Positions 1 to 14,576 of a stretch of 64,000 bases of DNA are shown in pieces. Source of the stretch: Brachyhypopomus gauderio (lineage: Eukaryota; Chordata; Actinopteri; Gymnotiformes; Hypopomidae); assembly GCF_052324685.1 (NCBI RefSeq), contig NC_135214.1, positions 29,242,706-29,306,705 on the forward strand, read 5' to 3'. The notes beneath the pieces were generated by a model that saw nothing but the letters and a program-made list of their open reading frames with translations, made no database searches and was not told where the DNA came from. Position 1 is the stretch's first letter. Every line of letters starts with the position of its first letter. Position numbers and translations under genes: made by a program.

Positions 1-1367
1 CATACACACAGATTAAAACGCAAACACGGAAGCACACAGACAAAGAATTATATGATCTCAGCTCTCTTTAGCACACACACCCATCCAGACCAACGGGCAG
101 GCAGACACACGTTTGCACGTGCTCTCAAAGAATGGCCAGAACCAGGTGAGAGAGCCACCCAGGAGATCATGTTGAGGTAGCATGTCGATTCACATTTGAA
201 TGTCCAGATAAGGGAATCTATTCCACAGCCAGGTTCACATTTCTGTGGTTAGCCACATTTTGTCTGGCTAGCGGAGGTCAAAGGGACCACGAGAGGAAGA
301 CACGCAAGATATCGGCCCACCTCAAAATTCCAGCATTCCCATTTATTCTTAAGTGCCCACTGTTTTAAAAATAGCCAGATGGAAAAAAGAGCTCTATTCC
401 CATCTCATTACTCATTCTGTGTGGGTGTGTGTCTCATATTGTGTGTGTGTGAGAGAGAGAAAGAAAGAGAGACTGTTTATTGTGGAGTCCAACTATTTCC
501 TGCCATTATTTACTTTGAGGGACGTTCAGGCACAGTGTGTTATCAAACCCACAGTAATGGCTTAGAAGAGGGGAAAAAGGATTTTATCTAAAATGACAAA
601 ATTGATCCTTGTGTTGGTTTTGGCAGCTACGCACCATTAGATGCCTCCTGCAAACAAAAGAGGTATGGGACGCAGATTGCGGCCCGGGAGCGGCTCAGTT
701 AACCGCGGTAAAGCTCCGACCGTGCGGAAGGAGACAGTCTCTCTGAGGCAAACGGAGCGGCCCTCTACCTCCACCCTTTACCTGTTGGTGTTTGGATGTG
801 ATTTACAACACCTTGGGGACCACGCGTCGTTCCCAGTCCCAGCGTTTAAAGCGATACCGATGGTCCGCCAGTCTAAGCGTGCATAAGAAAGAACCCACAA
901 CATCCCGCAGTGGGACCACACATCGAGGTTTTGGGGCTGGCGGAGAAACGTGATCCTGGTCTGGGATCAAGGCGAATTTCCTCCCAGATGTGTATAACAA
1001 TAGTCAAATCCAATAATAATCCGAGCCCCTCTGAACAGAGAGGGCGCCGCTCCGCTGGAACCTGCGCCCACGACCGCTACACGGACACGGCGTGCTGTAG
1101 CACCGGCGGCAGTGCTCTTTAAACGGGCTTAAGACGCTGAACACAGCTAAAAATAAGCTCGGGAGGCACAGCAATACGGCGTGCCAATCTCCTGGCTTCA
1201 GAAAGCGAGGCTGGAACCCGAACGGATCCACGCCGGCAAAGGGCCCGGTCTGCAAGGTGCTATTTTGACTACTGTGCAGCGAACCGGTGTTCTGTGGTTT
1301 AATCTCGTGTTTAATCTCGCTATAGCAAACAGCCCAAAATAGACGCGGTCTGCTCTTTGGTTCTTAC
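1..1367 (-). other. AOPEP intron 10, truncated by window edge
   Basis: This stretch follows the strong donor at 1367 and should be intronic. A GC-rich block lies at 640-1250. I saw no acceptor followed by AOPEP C-terminal sequence here. The host gene carries the miR-23b/27b/24 cluster near its 3' end in mammals, but no mature sequence of these was seen here. Confidence 0.6.
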
Positions 1368-3854
1368 CTTGGGAATCCCAGGTGTGTCCAGCCAGTCTGA
1401 ATAAATACCTTCAATGGTCAGGCCTCGGCTGAAACCAGAAACAGATACGCAGAGTTTTTGAATGGATTTAAAAACTGTTGTTTCAACTCTCTTTCGGTGA
1501 TTTTATTTGGGGCAGACTCTTAAAATCAACAGTGACATGTTTTAATATTGTAGGACTAGTGGACATATGTGAGTGAGGCTGGTTTTTGGATGATTGTAAT
1601 TCAAGCCGGGGCCCTGTCAGGACATAGCAGTCGTGTTAGTTTGCAGGAGCACACCTGCACATATAATCAACTAATGGACCCTCCCAGTTAGGTATGGGAG
1701 TCAACTGTTCCTGCCCACAGAAACTCATAAACAGGGACAGAGGAAAGGGTTACGGTTTGGGGGGATTGTTGCAAACATTCACGTTTGAAAAGAGGGATGT
1801 TTGCAAGAGTCAGGATAAATAAAGACAGACATTTACAAACACATATAGTGTATGTGTCTGAAATATATGGCGTCTCTGAACTTGAAACACATGCTGAGAT
1901 TCTTTTAGCTGCTCTTGGCTCTGAGCACAAATACTGTTTGAACTACTCAAATTGGGCTCACCATGATAATCTAATTCCATTATCAAAGCTAAGCAAATCT
2001 CACCCATGCTATTTTAATGCCTGCCTGATTTATGACTAAAAACACTACTCTTAAGCAACTAGTACTACAGGAATGTAATGACATTTCAACATCCTGTTAA
2101 TAACAATGGCGCTTTGTTTTAAACCTCAAAACCTTTGCTGGGATTTTCTGTAATCTAAAACTGTTTTTTCCCAAATAAGATGTGTATGATGAAGATAATA
2201 CAGCAACTAGGGGAATACTGATCTGACAAAAATGACGGCCTCTGTCCAAAACGCCAGATCCTTTTTTAAACCCAGCAGGTACTGTGGCAAAATAAGAACA
2301 CAAATTCATCCCCGAGCTGAGCTAAACGTAAGACCCGTCAGACTCCTTCGGAGGACGTGATTGGATGAGCTGAACACGAAGCCCTTGTTGTGTCTTTAAT
2401 CAAACATAAGGAGACATGCCATTGCTCCAGTCATGAAGATATACAATTCTGAGAAGCAGGCGCCAGTAGATCATTTGAGACAAAAGACCAAAAAATGTGG
2501 AGATGTTTGCACGCCTTTGTTTTGACTTGGCCAGTGGAGGCCTGAACTGGCCAGATTAGCACCAGTGTTGGACATGAGGGGACCAGAAGGTCAGTGGACA
2601 CCTTCTTGGATGGAGACACCTGAGCTGACAGCTCAATACAGGACCCAACAGCTGTTTGACCCAACTGTGATATCCCCTAGAAAAAAACCATTTAAAGAGC
2701 CCCTACCAGCCACAGAACAGGCAGCTATGGTGGCCTACGTTCTGAGGCTAAGCAGATTCAGCTAAACCTTAATCATCACAGCTTGTCATATATGAACGTA
2801 AAGACAGGATTTGGCCAAAGACATTGAGTTAACAGGAAACAAGCGGTTAACAAGGAACAGTCCAAACAGTGACTTTGGTTGGGTTGGAAAATCTAACAAA
2901 TCTAAGGTGCCTTCAGCTCCAGGCTAATTTAATCCAACAGACTGTGGTATTACTCAGCCCTCACAATGAAGAGCTCGTGCTCAAAACCCCATTTGATGGC
3001 AGCAGAGGCGTTGGGCGAGTCGGCGAACCATTCAGCAGTCACGATGGTAACGTAGCGCACGCCTACCTGCTCAAAGCTGGGAACTCATCCAGGAACATCT
3101 GAAGGAAGTCCTGCATCAGAACATACAAGGATTGGCGACATTCAGCAGTTACAGCCCATGTGAAACACACACCCACAGTTTTCTCCACCCAGCGTACTGA
3201 CAGAATGGGTCTGACAGGAGTGGTCATGAACACAGCCTCTAATCCAATTCACAACCGCTCCACAGTCGTGTGTATGATCTGGAAGTCTGGCAAAGGCACA
3301 ATGCATTCTGGGAATGATTTTTACTAAATACTGCAACAAGCAAAGGTACATATTTCCATGAGTGTTCTAAAGGTCCATAAGAGGTAAAAATGCATAAATC
3401 CTGGACATATAGGCTTCTGGGTGCAGACAGGTAGTTCCTTTAGAAAATCCTAATACCTGAGAAAGAATGAGTTGCCCATGGAATCTCATCACGAAGACTC
3501 TGAGGAAGCCCAAGAACTCGTTCTCGCCCACCTCACTGGCCAGGAACCTCAGTAGGAAGTAACCCTTGCAGAGAGACCAGAAACACAACATTCTCAGATC
3601 TCAACACGGCGCGGAACGCGGCATAAGATTACAGGGCACGTTCACCTAAACACTGAGCGGATGTTTAAATGCCCGTCGTCTGCAGTTTCATTTTACGAGA
3701 CAAGTGGGTTCACTCGCACAGCCTGAGGACTTTTAACCACCGCCGGATTACCTTGAGGTAGTGGACCTGCATGAACGGCTTTGCTGGGTTGAGGGCGTGC
3801 TTCACTACGGAGGCTCCAGACTCGCTGGCTTCTCCCGTCGTCTCTTTATTGGGC
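1368..3854 (-). CDS. aopep: AOPEP exons 7-10 (C-terminal helical part)
   Basis: Exon 7 (3752-3854) ends in KHALNPAKPFMQVHYLK. Exon 8 (3457-3564) is 36 codons, GYFLLRFLASEVGENEFLG to FHGQLILSQ. Exon 9 (3067-3110) is a 44-bp micro-exon, DFLQMFLDEFPALS. Exon 10 (1368-1428) encodes SRGLTIEGIYSDWLDTPGIP and K. Each matches the corresponding human segment in order. Exon 10 ends in phase 0 with a strong donor AAG|gtaag. The rest of the gene continues beyond base 1. Confidence 0.92.
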
Positions 3855-6800
3855 CTGCGGAGCACGCGGGCGGAGCGCAGTTAGCAGAGCCAGGGCCGTT
3901 AGGGAGAAGAGCTGCATTGCTCAAGGTCTGAGTGCAGTTACCCTGACAGCAGCGGGCACTGAAACGCACTTAACAGCCCACTAAATGCCTCGGCTGCGCT
4001 CACATTTGCAAGAGGCGGGCAGACGGATCTCGGGTCCCTCGTCCCCTCGCCGTTGCGCAAGCCCTGCTAGGCATCGGCACCGCGAGCGCAAGATTTCGAG
4101 CTCTTTGCAACGGAGCAAACACACAAAGCAACGATGCAAAGACGCGAGCAGGTTAAAAATCCCTGTGATTGTACAAGGTTTTTCAGGTATGTCAGTGTAG
4201 ATAATCTGTGTTGCATGAGGATGCACCATTGGTTCTGTATGCGATGATGGCCAGTAGTAATACACATCGACACGAAATACACAGCGAGGGCCGTTGTGGC
4301 TCCCTGCTCTGGTGAGATGTATGGAGTTTGCTTGCTGCTGGGCGTACCCAGGACTGATAGAGCACGTCCTGAGAACAGGGGCAGCCAGTGGTGACACACA
4401 CAGGGCCCGTGGCCATGGCTACGCGTGTGATGATTACCCCAGTTTAAAAAGGATCGATCCGTGGCAGGAGATTAACCGGACTCGTCCGGAAACGTCTCCC
4501 GCAGGTCAATACACGGGCGCCCGCCGGCCCCGGGACCCCGCCGCTGCGTAACAAATCATTTCCTTTTTCACACGGGCCGAGGCGGAGGCGGTGTTAAAAG
4601 GCACACACGAGTGTTGCTGGGGGAGGGAGCACACACCGGACCTTGCCTGTGGTTCTCTGGTCAGGCAGTATTGATTGCGACGAGGCAGTGTATGGGGGCT
4701 TAGTAATCCACAAGAGCTGCTGGCCTGTTGGAGGAACCGCACCGTCGATTCAGTGATTCAGTGAATCGACGTGTATTCTGTGAATCAACGTGAACAGAAA
4801 GCAAAACTCTACCCACCAAAAACCCTAAAATTATCCGGAAAAATGACAAGTGATTCTGTGTTGATTCTCCTTCCCGTCAACCAGTGGTTCCAGCAGTAAA
4901 AGAAGTGATGTGTGGTTTGGCCGCCTGGTTTCTGAAGGGTGCCCAGGCCTCTCTGACACGCCTGCCTAAAGCTGGGACCGTGCCTGGTGCGTGGGAGTTC
5001 GGAGCGACGCGGCTGTGAACCGGCCTCCGAACCCGTCGTGTACCGATCCACTCAGGTGAGGGGAAAAGCGTCTCTCGGGCGGCTGAAGCCAGCTCGGCGT
5101 GAGCCGGATCCATCGCCGGCTCCCTGCGGTTCCCCCACGTGTCGCTTCTCACCACTTCTGGTAGCGCCTTGATGTTTTATACGGCTGGTGTCCAGAAATA
5201 CAGCCCTGAAAACTGTGCTTACTCACTCTGGCTCTCTTCCTTTCTCTTGCTCTCTCTGGGTTACTCTGATAAGGGTGACTCCCTTTAACACACAGCTCCT
5301 ATCTTTCCTGGACACCCAGGGAGACAGAAAAAGAAAGACAAGGAGAGAGAGATGGAGACAGAAAAAGGGGGGGGGGGGGGGGGTGTGGAGACTAAAAGTG
5401 TCCATCCACGGGTGCTTAGCCAAGAAGTGTAAAAAAAAAAAAGAAAAAAGAAAAAAAAAATGACTAAGAACCAGTGATGCCTAAACAGAAAGCCGACGTC
5501 CACCTTCATCAAAGGGGAAAAATGATTTGTTGGAAACTAGGTGGACCTGATAGAATCAAAGCATTAGCCAGTTTGCACTCGGTTTGGACCCTGTGGGGAA
5601 ATTCAGAATTCCCGTCAACAGAATTGACAGTAAGTAGACCCTTGTCAGAAAGCCAGTGGTTGATTACAGCAAGCGAAGCTGTCATACAACACAAGAAGTC
5701 AGCTGACGTAACTCCTCCTGCAATTGGCCGTGGCCCAGTTAGCAACAGCGGGCAGTGCCATTCAGAAGCCACGCCTCCAGCACAGCTATAAAGCAGTAGC
5801 AATTGCGAAAAAACTGGCCGACAATACCACGGTACCGGGGCCGAAACAAAGAGTGCGCGTACGAACACAAAAGTGTGGACCTGTCAAAGTGATTTCAGAG
5901 CTACAGTTCAGAAAAACACAATTGATTATAGCTCTAGGAAGGAAAAGACACATTCATCTCTGGACAGCCAGGACAGAGGCTGGAATACAACTCTACACTT
6001 CAGGGCTGGACACATCAAGCCATTCGATCGACACAGCACATCATAAATAATATTAACCACTCCTATCACTAAAAAACAGTCAGACTTATCCCGTCTCTAG
6101 ATAGAATTCTATGGAAGCCACATTCTAGTATGCTGGTGTTCATTTAGAATATGTGCATTAATACATTTTGTAGCCTCTAATGCTTCCAGTGTAACCCTAT
6201 ATGGACATCACTGGTAAGTATGAATTTTGTAGTTTGTATAGTATATACACATGCTAACCTTGAAAGGTTCAAACCTAGTTCTGTACAAGGAAGAGACGGA
6301 GTGTAGTGGGTGGAGGTGATCTGGTCCTAGCCTCTGGGAAGCCGTAGGAAGAGTGTGTGTTAGAAAATCGATGGAAATCACTTTCAAATGTCCACAAGTT
6401 CTTACAGCATTGCTGTGTGTGTTGAAAAGCCCCCTGAACACTCTAAATACGCATCACACTGTCTACGACCTTACACACTTACATCGCACTGCGACCTTAC
6501 ACACATGCACTCCCAAATCACTTTAACAAGAACACACACCTTCTACTTACACTCACACTTACTTATTTCAATGTTACATGCCAGATGCTGTTTGGACTGC
6601 AGACTGGTGTTAACCCAACACTAATGCTGACCTAACACTGCTGTGTGTGTTGAGCTGGCATGAGTTTATCAGGCACAGCAGGGTTGCTGAGGCTTTCATT
6701 TCCAAGTGCCAGTATCACTGCTGGTTTGAGAGAGGCCTGCCACGAAAATACCAGCGAACAAAGGTCATGTGGTCAGATACTGACCACTCCTGAAGGGAGA

Positions 6801-9800
6801 GAGGGCTAGCAAGGCACGGCGTGTTTATTTATACATCACTTTTCGTACATTGAGGTCATTCAAACTACAGCTCATATACATATAAAATGAGCTACAGACT
6901 CTAACCATATACGTGTACCCACATGCCAGGCACATACAACTTCAATTAGGTATTAAATGCTTTTGGGTAGCCAATGTCTATAAACACACCAACATCGGTC
7001 TGCTTTGTCACTTAACGGCAACATGTTTCTCTTTTACGTAAAGGTAAATATTGCTCTTTCCCGTCTCCCCACAGACACGGGCCTGTCTGTGTGATGAGCC
7101 CTTTTTAAAGCTGTCATTCTGGCAGCGTTTGACCGGCTAGCAGCATGACAGGGCCGAGTCTCCGAGCACCAGTGGCTGTGTTTCGCCTGTTAAAATTGTC
7201 GAGAGCGTCCACGGTGCGGGAGACCTTCACGCAGCATGGTCATGAGTCACAGCCACAAGTCACTGGCACGTGACATTAGTAACCATAGCAAAGATGGCGG
7301 GGCATCTCTGACATATGTGAAGGGGGACTGATCCAGGATCAGGTACGGGCCTTTGAAGCAGTGGGACCCCCACACACGGGCCAAAGTGGAAAACCAATAT
7401 GCGTACGCACGCAGTCACACACAAATCTTACTCATGGTGAAGATGTGTGTGTCCATGTGAAGTCCACAGACAAAACAATATTTCAGGAAATGATCTGGTA
7501 GCCCCGTACATGATTTTGTCTCCACCATAGACATTCCAATGAAAAAAAGTAAGACAAGAAGAAAGATGGAAAGAAAAAAGAATTCCTAGTCTGACACCGG
7601 GTGCGCTGGTTTAAATGCGTCCTTTAACTAAAAGCCAACAACGACATGAAGTCAATAGCAGGCTAGTGGATGAAAGTGCCTTTTTTCTGAAAATGAAAGA
7701 AGGCTGATGTTACATAATAGGTGCGACATTAGAAAATGTTTCCCTGATATTTCGTACGCTCGGGCCATGATTTATCGAGCTCCCGATAAAGAGTGCCAAT
7801 ATGCGTGGGCCGTCCAAATAATTGCACGTGTACTTTACGTGGGTAGGTGCCTTGCGGGTGATCTAAAAAACATTTTTTTGAAATGCTGTTTATGAACAAA
7901 GAAACACACAGAGGCAAAATTAAAATACAATAAAAACCAAATGGCGCAGAGCCCGTCGGACCTGAGGACCTGCAGGTCTTCTTGGGAATTCACCACTTCA
8001 TCCCTCAGCCTCCTCCAGCGCAGCAGGGCCTTCAGGTCCCGCCGTTCCTCCTCGGTGCCGCCCAGCTGAAACACCGCACGCGCGTGAGACAAAACAGGAA
8101 GTAGAAATAATTCGAGGGTTATGACCTCACTAAGGCAGCCTCACACACAATTTGAGATGCTAACATGGGTGCGTGTGCACAATACGTTGCAGTGCCACCT
8201 ACAGGATCAGGTCACCACCATTATGTACATGTAAAACCCTAGTTAACCTATTATGAATCTTCCTGCTTATGTGTGATGATAGTGAGGATTATGGTGCATT
8301 CGATGTTCTTTCTTCTGCTAATTAGTATTGGAGTTTCAGGGCAAACTGAAGCAATGATGGATTGGTTTTGCAGAATGAAGAAATCTTTTGTGAGTTGAAG
8401 AGTCACAGGCTTCGAAAATGTGCTCTTTTCCAGGAAGTGCATTTAGGTAATTGCAGAAAATTAGAAAAGCCACGGTGAAGAACTCTACCAAATTCTTCAT
8501 TCCCCAACATTCATAGCCACTGTTTTTAAATAAACTGTTTTTATTTAAAAGCACTCTAATGATCTCTAAATGAGAGAGAGAGAGCACTGTATTGACAGAG
8601 CACAGCGAACGTGCCAGACCACAGGCATGAGAACAGCTGGAGACGCAGAAACATGGGCCAGGCCTCCTTATCTTAAACACAGTGAGAATGGAGCCGGCAC
8701 CTGTTGGACTCTGGCCCAAAGCACGTCCTCCAGGTAGGTGGCGAAGCCCTCGCTGATCCACTCCTCTGTCCAGTCCCGCGCCCCGATGGCCAGGCCGAAC
8801 CACGAGTGGGCGATTTCGTGGCACAGCCTCTGCCCACGCAGGCCGCTCTCCCCCGCCAGCACACTCTGGGACAGGAAGATGATGTGTGGGCTGGGAAATA
8901 CACACACACCCAAGACTCATTCAGAAACACATGTGCCTGGCTTATCAAATAAACCAATATATATTCTCATTCTGCTATATGTATTCTATGTGGTTCAAAA
9001 TGACATAAAGCTCCTTGCCAGGTAGCACAAAGCCTGTAAATGTCTGATCTAGTAAAATTAGTTAGTAGATCTAGTAGTTTGATTAACAGAACGAGCATCA
9101 GCACCGGATGAACGCCAAAACTCCCCAACAACGGCAGGTGCGAGGTTTTCCCGCCGCGGAGATGATCGCCCAGCGTCGACATGAAAGCTCTGGGTTTTTC
9201 CACCGCAGCGCACTCTGTCATTAAGGAGGAGGGACGCCGAGTCTGAACGATGCCTTGCGGACGGCGGAGAAGCTGTCCGGACCGCACCCTTCAAAGCAGC
9301 ATTCCCAAGGCATGCGCTAACGGGGGCTAAATTAAAGGACTGGCACGCTGCCGCTGAGTTAGCGGTGCGCATTAGCCGCGCTCCTCCGCAGGTCTGGCTT
9401 GCTTACAAAACAGCTCGAGGGAGGGGCCGGCAACAAAAGAGTGACATGTGCCCGAAACAGCTCAGCCTTGAAAATCACACTTTAAAACACTGAACACACA
9501 CAACTACTAGAATAAACATGTCTCTAATATACACAGTCTCTTCCGGCTGGGCCACTGGGTGTTTATCTAACCTTGAGTTCGAGAATCCAGTCACTCACAG
9601 CGCTTGGGACGGTGAAACGTGGCAGTGTTTGCCTCATCTCTGTGGATTACCTCAGGTGACCTTTTCAGGAGGGTTGCCTGGTGCAGTAAAGCAAACAGTT
9701 CTTTATCAGGACACTGCCCCAGGGGCAGAGCAGGACGGAGAGAGAACGCGGCTGCCATCTTTCCTGGGCGTCTGGGGCTCGGCTGGTTTGCAGCGGGGAC

Positions 9801-12800
9801 ATTTTTCAAACAAGACGTGCGGCAGTGACGACGCAAACACTTCCGCCCACAAAGCGGATTTAACGGCCAGGGCGATCAAGCGACCCAGCTCGCACCTTTG
9901 AGTTGGGCGTGGACAGGCATGCAGTGTTTGTGTCCTCCTCTTGTTGGGTGGCACATCCATGCCAAACGCCAAGCCTGAATCATGGTGGTGGGGCCCCCAC
10001 GTGGGGGCCCTAAGCCCTCCTTTTTAAGCCACTCTGATTCGTTACAGGCACCAAGCCGCAGGCTCTGATCAAGCCGTAGTGCTCATGAAACAGGGCTTGG
10101 GGAGGGCAAGACTAAAGCCTTCCCCATTTCCTCCAGACGGAGGGAGGAACGGAAGTGTGCAGGAGCCGCCACAGGGATACTGGCTGACATCCAAAAGCAC
10201 ACAGCTCTGGAAGGGCTCACCTGTGTCCCAACCACAATGATCACAAGGCATGCGGGAACGCTCTAGCAAAATCAAGGGGAATTCTAATCGCTAGAAAGCT
10301 CTGCATGCTTTACCAATATTAAGGGCAAATCCCAAACTTTCCAAAGAAGAGCTGGACTTTAATCTTCTGCAGATCCACCAGACAGGAAAGCAAGTGGCTC
10401 GCATGCCCCTCCCCCTCACCAGGGATCATGGACCCCACTGAGAGCAGTTGAGCTATAAGCCCGTTGTTGATTAAGTATGAGGATTTTTTTTTTCCCACCG
10501 CATAGCAGACCTTCCATATCATCTAACACCAAAATCTCTAAAGGCTGAGATCTGTGAATGTGTGTGTTTATTTATTGCAGAAACTCTGAGTGATCTACAA
10601 ACGCCAGTGTTACTGGAACAGTATTAAAGGTGTCATGAACCTTGAACCGTATTAAAGCTGTCATGAACCTTGGGGCTACACAGATCCCAGCATCACATGG
10701 CTTTAGCGTGGCTTCCTAAAGTTCTAACCACGCAACTTTGTTTCCCAGGAACGTTCTCTTTAAGATCTCAGATATCAAACTAACCCCTAGGGCCTGTTCA
10801 CTCCGTGCCAGTCCTGCTCCCTTTGAGGACCGTGAACTGTGCAGAGTCACAGTCGCTGTGGCAAATGGCCTCCGACTGACTGCAAAACTCGCTAACCACC
10901 TCGGACGAACGCACCGCCAAACCCAGCTGCAGACAGCCGCCATCTCCTCCTTCTCTCCAGTCATAGTACATAAAGGCATTCTGGAGAGGGGGAGAGCCGT
11001 CAAAGGGGACGGGGGGGGGCGGGGGGGGGTTTGGCGTGTACAAATAAACAAGCCATTTTCTCCGTGGCTCCAGGACTCCTGTAGGAAGGTTACAGTCTGT
11101 AGATCACGGGAGGGAGACGCAGGTTCTACAGCAACAGGAGATTCCTGTCGAACGGGAGCGACGCAGCCGGCAAACTCAGAAGCGGCGAAACTCGCTGAAT
11201 GTGAGGGAATCGGCTTCTTTCGTGCGGGTGCGATAATGTCACTCTATTTTTAGCATAAGAAAGACAGAAAGTAGAACATAATGGGTCTGATTTCAAATCC
11301 GACGGAATCGACTTTCCTCCCTGGGGAAGGCCAGTGCACAATCGCAGCCCTGTGGGCAAGGGGGGAGGGCGGGGGGGTTGGTGGCTGGGGGGGGTTGGCG
11401 GTGGAAAGAACAAATCATGGCTCATCTATTATTAGGCCCCAGGAGTTGATTTGTGCTCTCTGTGCATTAATCTTATTTGCCAACAGATGAAATAAGCTGT
11501 CTTTTGTAGTGAGAGCCAACAAATGCCCTACACCCAAAGGCTGCCATTATGTTATTGACAGCTCCCACAGGAAGTCGCTCTGATGAGAAATAATCCAAGT
11601 GTCAGCCAAATGTAACCTTACCCAGTCATGGCCACGCTGAAAGTTAAGATACACATATGGATTACAGAACAAAGGCATGGACCTTTACCCATGATGCCAA
11701 AGTCAACAGCATTGTACCCAAGACACTTCTGAGGAAATGTATATTAAAGGGCCCAAGGCCATTCTTATAGACATGCCTACCACTCCTCACAAAAACAAAA
11801 ACAGCATACATAGAGCTTTGGTGGGAGTGGATCCATCACTTGCTGGAGAATTAAGCAGGCTGGTGTGGTACACCCAACCTGACTTCAGCTCATCTGAACG
11901 TCAACCTGTATTGTCTCGGGGGGATACAGACCATGAATGTCCACACCAGCTCACACTACACATCGCAGTAAAACAATGAAAGAGACAGATGCCCACATCT
12001 GACACTTTACTCAGAAACCTGTCTTCCTTTCAAGACGGTGTTGACACATTAGTAAGAGATTTATATGAAATATGAGGAGGTCACGCGGTGAAGACAAGCA
12101 CGCATGTGACAGGTGTGTAAAAACAGTCTAGCAGTCTGTGCGAGGTTTGATTTCCAACGTATCAGTAGAGCTGTTCAAAACCAAAAAACCCGTACCACAA
12201 TCACCTTCGTTTTAGAACGAAACAAAAAAAAACTCTGACTTTAAATGTCTGGCATTCGCGTCCGGTCAATTCAGCTTCGGAGGACCACAGGGGTTTTCTG
12301 CCGGGTCGCTCCACACATGCCAGTCCTTTTTAGGCCGCATCGCGCACAGCCAACGCTGAATCCCGTGAATAGCTACAAGCGTGATATTAGGGGCTAACGG
12401 CGTGAGGGAGAAGTTCGCTCCGGTGGCCTCCTGCTCTAACCGTCCTCTGAAGTTCCGGCGAGAGTGAGCAGGGGGGCGTGTCGTGTTAACTTCGCTGTGT
12501 TAACGGCAGAGTGACGTGCAAAGTAGCGGCGGGGGCGTTGACCCACGCGGGACCTGCCGTCTGCGCTGCGGACCCAAAGCAGATGTTTGCACGAAGGCGT
12601 GCGTTTACTGCGCGCGTGAGGCCTCTCTCCTTCTCTCTATCCTTCTCTCTCTCTCTTTTCATGAGCTCCCTTGAGTTCTTCAAGGTTATCTACAGCATGC
12701 AAGAATGAGACCATCGCTGAGGAATCTGGCGTGCACGGAATGCCGGGGGAACTGTATGTGCGGTACTATCAAGCGGCGCAATCTCACTGACCTCTTGTTT

Positions 12801-14125
12801 TCGGTAAAAAGCAAGAAAATGCCTTTGTTGGATCCCAAAAAGAATGCTAAGTGGCAAACAGAGGCCTCTTATTCTAACTCTGAGGTATCACAGGCGACGG
12901 GCCTAGATGGTCCTGGCCCATGAGTTACGCAAAGCCACAGCCTTCTGGATTCATACTGAAAATGGTAATTCGATCAAGGTGCTCTGCATACGGTAACACA
13001 TGGACTACAATTTATGGCCCAATTTGGCCAGCTCCACCGAGGGATCCGGCTTGAAGCATCGATACAAATTGGCTTTGGCTGCCGGGACGCCGGGCCTGGG
13101 GTCGGTGAGACTGGGCCACCGGCAGGAGACGGATGGCGTAACGCAGCCAATACAAAGTCTGCGACATGATCCCGTTCCCGTCCTCCAAATGTGCGCCAAA
13201 AGCGAGCAGGTGAGGGCCTGAAGGTGTCTTGAAGAATTCCATGCGTCTCTCGGGGCGGGCCTGCGAAGGACGGGCGGGTCAAGGGTGATCGCAGGGCCTT
13301 TTCGGGACATCGCCCAGGTGTAGTGATGTGGGCGTGGCCTTCCAAGCAGCGCCCGACGGCTAACGAGGCACTGAATGGACCGGGTGACCTGCTACTGCTT
13401 CTCCTTCCTTAAATCAGCCATACAGCCAAAACAAACTCTGGGTGTACGATGCGGGTTTATTTCGTTCAGCCTCTAGCTCTCCTGCAGCCTCTAGCTCCCC
13501 CCCCCCCCCCCCCCTCCCCGATCAACCTGGCAACAGGCTTGTTTGAAAGCTAGCAGACAGAGTTATGAGCTTGCAGACAGCACCTCAACTCAAGCAGTCA
13601 TATTAGTGCCGAGTGGCTAAGCCGAGGCCACCAGGCTGCTCCTGAGATACTGCTAAGATAAAGTGAGGAAGCAGGGTCCCTCCCGATAACCAGGCAGGAA
13701 TGTACTTATAATAACAATGTGCACTCTAGACCGGAGCCTGCTATCTTCATTAAAGACGGCTGTCGGAAGGCGGGAGGGGGAGGGGATTGGAGCTGAAGCA
13801 TGTCTGACGCGCTGGGTAAAGTAGCCGTACGGCGTCCCTCCTCGAGACGGCTCTCGCTCCTCGTCCAGGTGCAGAAGAGCACGCCGCACTCTCACCCGCT
13901 GCTGCCTTTTGTGTGCGCACGGCGGGCGGAAGGGAAGGAGGAAAGGAGGAGAAAATCCCCTCTGCAAAGATTTTCAGAGAAAAACACCCCATCCTTGACA
14001 ATTTGATTAACAGCTGTCTTTTGTGCCAAAGTCCCTCCGCTTGGAAAGACTGTTCCTGTCGCACAGTTCTTAGGTTACGCAGCAATCACAGAGGAGAAGA
14101 GGAAAGAAAGAAAATGACCTTGGAT

Positions 14126-14173
<48 letters not shown>

Positions 14174-14321
14174 AATGTTGGAGCCAGAAAAGACAGAGGG
14201 AGAAAGGGAGAGAGAGTGGAGCGAGAATGAATGTTTGAGCCAGAATAACAGAGAGAGAGAGAATGAATGTTAAGTGCCAGAATGAGAGAGAAAGAGAGAA
14301 GATGAGTATAGAGCCAGAACA

Positions 14322-14369
<48 letters not shown>

Positions 14370-14511
14370 TGTATGTAGTTCAGGCTTTGGCAATCCAAAC
14401 GTGCCATTATTTGTCATGCCAATAAACCACCTTGAATTGAACTGGGAACGAGAGAAACAAAGGTAGAGAGAAAGAGATGGAATATAAGGACAAGAATTGG
14501 GGACAGAAAGT

Positions 14512-14576
<65 letters not shown>

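Noticed and set aside
2940..3075. Open frame (GVRYVTIVTAEWFADSPN...) running on after AOPEP exon 9
   Set aside because: It is in a different frame from exon 9. The frame used by AOPEP stops immediately at the intron TAG, and exon 10 at 1428 restores phase and homology.
4743..4771. 10-bp inverted repeat CGTCGATTCA / TGAATCGACG
   Set aside because: Short stem without terminal-repeat or regulatory context; kept only as a note.
10738..11253. 171-codon plus-strand ORF in AOPEP intron 4
   Set aside because: It lies in a GC-rich block, has no recognisable domain, includes a low-complexity G-rich segment, and has no splice or promoter context. Most likely chance.
13012..13242. 76-codon minus-strand ORF (ending LQAGSLGGAGQIGP) in AOPEP intron 4
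   Set aside because: Open in overlapping frames because of high GC content. No family recognised and no flanking splice sites in phase with AOPEP.
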